A stretch of DNA of 64,000 bases from Nocardia sp. NBC_00565 (GTDB lineage Bacteria > Actinomycetota > Actinomycetes > Mycobacteriales > Mycobacteriaceae): NCBI RefSeq assembly GCF_036345915.1, contig NZ_CP107785.1, positions 124,001 to 188,000 on the forward strand. Direction: 5' to 3'. Position 1 is the first letter of the stretch. Every line of letters begins with the position of its first letter. The position numbers were made by a program, and so were the translations under genes. Under the pieces are notes generated by a model. It made no database searches, had not been told where the DNA came from, and was given only the letters and a program-made list of their open reading frames with translations. Shown one piece after another: positions 63,685-64,000 of the stretch.

Positions 63685-64000
63685 ATGAAAAAGACCGCTG
63701 CCGCACTCGGTGCGCTGGCCACCGCCGCTGTGCTGACGGCCTGTGGGCCGGACGGATCGCCCACGACCGGCGCCGGATCGCCGTCGGCGACCTCGACCGT
63801 GGCGGGTACGCCGTCGACCAGCACGCCGACGTCCGTCGCCGGATCTCCTCAGGCCGATCCCACCGCGCCCTTCACCGCGACCACCCTGCATCTCGAAGGT
63901 GACGGCTACAAACTCGACGTACCGCAGGTCGCCGGTGGAAACGCCGACGCGCGAACCGAATTCAACGTGGCCATGCAGGACGCGGCGCGGGTGTGGATCG
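63685..64000 (+). CDS. Lipoprotein, N-terminal part (3' end outside window)
   Basis: 105 residues visible. Signal peptide MKKTAAALGALATAAVLTAC with the lipobox LTAC; the Cys at residue 20 would be lipidated. A Ser/Thr/Pro-rich linker follows (about 24-55), then the start of a folded domain (PFTATTLHLEGDGYKLDVP). Family not decided from this part. Confidence 0.85.
   Translation, partial: MKKTAAALGALATAAVLTACGPDGSPTTGAGSPSATSTVAGTPSTSTPTSVAGSPQADPTAPFTATTLHLEGDGYKLDVPQVAGGNADARTEFNVAMQDAARVWI

Noticed and set aside
1..64000. tRNA or rRNA genes
   Set aside because: No cloverleaf with CCA-adjacent features or rRNA-like sequence was recognised on reading, though a tRNAscan-type search was not possible.

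Overview
This window is high-GC actinomycete DNA, most likely from Nocardia or a close relative. The evidence is: a housekeeping backbone in the order known from Mycobacterium tuberculosis (valS, folC, a DUF4233 gene, ndk, rne, rplU, rpmA, obg, proB, and later proA, a MoxR ATPase and a VWA protein); an EspG/PPE-type ESX substrate locus; mycolata-type lipid genes; and frequent GTG starts with ATGA overlaps. The species is inferred; no search was run.

Layout. (1) 1-11475: conserved translation, RNA-processing and proline genes on the + strand, with two clear hairpin terminators (7636-7664 and 8659-8692). (2) 11839-14384: a minus-strand ESX mini-locus of an EspG-like chaperone, a small ESX-type protein and a PPE-like protein with a proline-rich repeat tail. 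(3) 14604-25769: eight tightly overlapping + strand genes encoding a swivelling phosphotransferase, an acyl-AMP ligase fused to a nucleotidyltransferase, an acyl carrier protein, a thioester-reductase-like SDR, an NDK-like protein, an AfsA-family protein, a nitroreductase and a UbiA prenyltransferase. This looks like an undescribed pathway for a small acyl/prenyl, possibly phosphorylated, metabolite or signal, and is the best candidate for a new system. (4) 25956-36391: a broken regulator, a MerR gene, a mymA-like lipid/ketone operon, a hydroxyacid dehydrogenase, a LigD-type polymerase, and a MarR-MFS-isochorismatase unit with a palindromic operator. (5) 36400-43200: accessory enzymes and small ORFs. 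(6) 43528-48740: an IS701-like element lying exactly on the stop codon of a DsbA-like gene, then rtcB, then an IS200/IS605 element with intact tnpB and decayed tnpA. (7) 48820-55529: RecQ fused to a phosphoribosyltransferase-like tail, a frameshifted clavaminate-synthase-like gene, a stand-alone GyrA-tower-like protein, and an amidohydrolase/glutamine-synthetase-like pair. (8) 55654-64000: proA, MoxR, VWA, YjbR-like, HSP90-like and TPR genes, and a truncated lipoprotein gene.

The stretch between proB and proA (about 44 kb) is where nearly all accessory material sits. Three families of short dispersed repeats recur in it and in the flanking backbone. Two of them are found inside coding sequence, where they add short peptides in frame.
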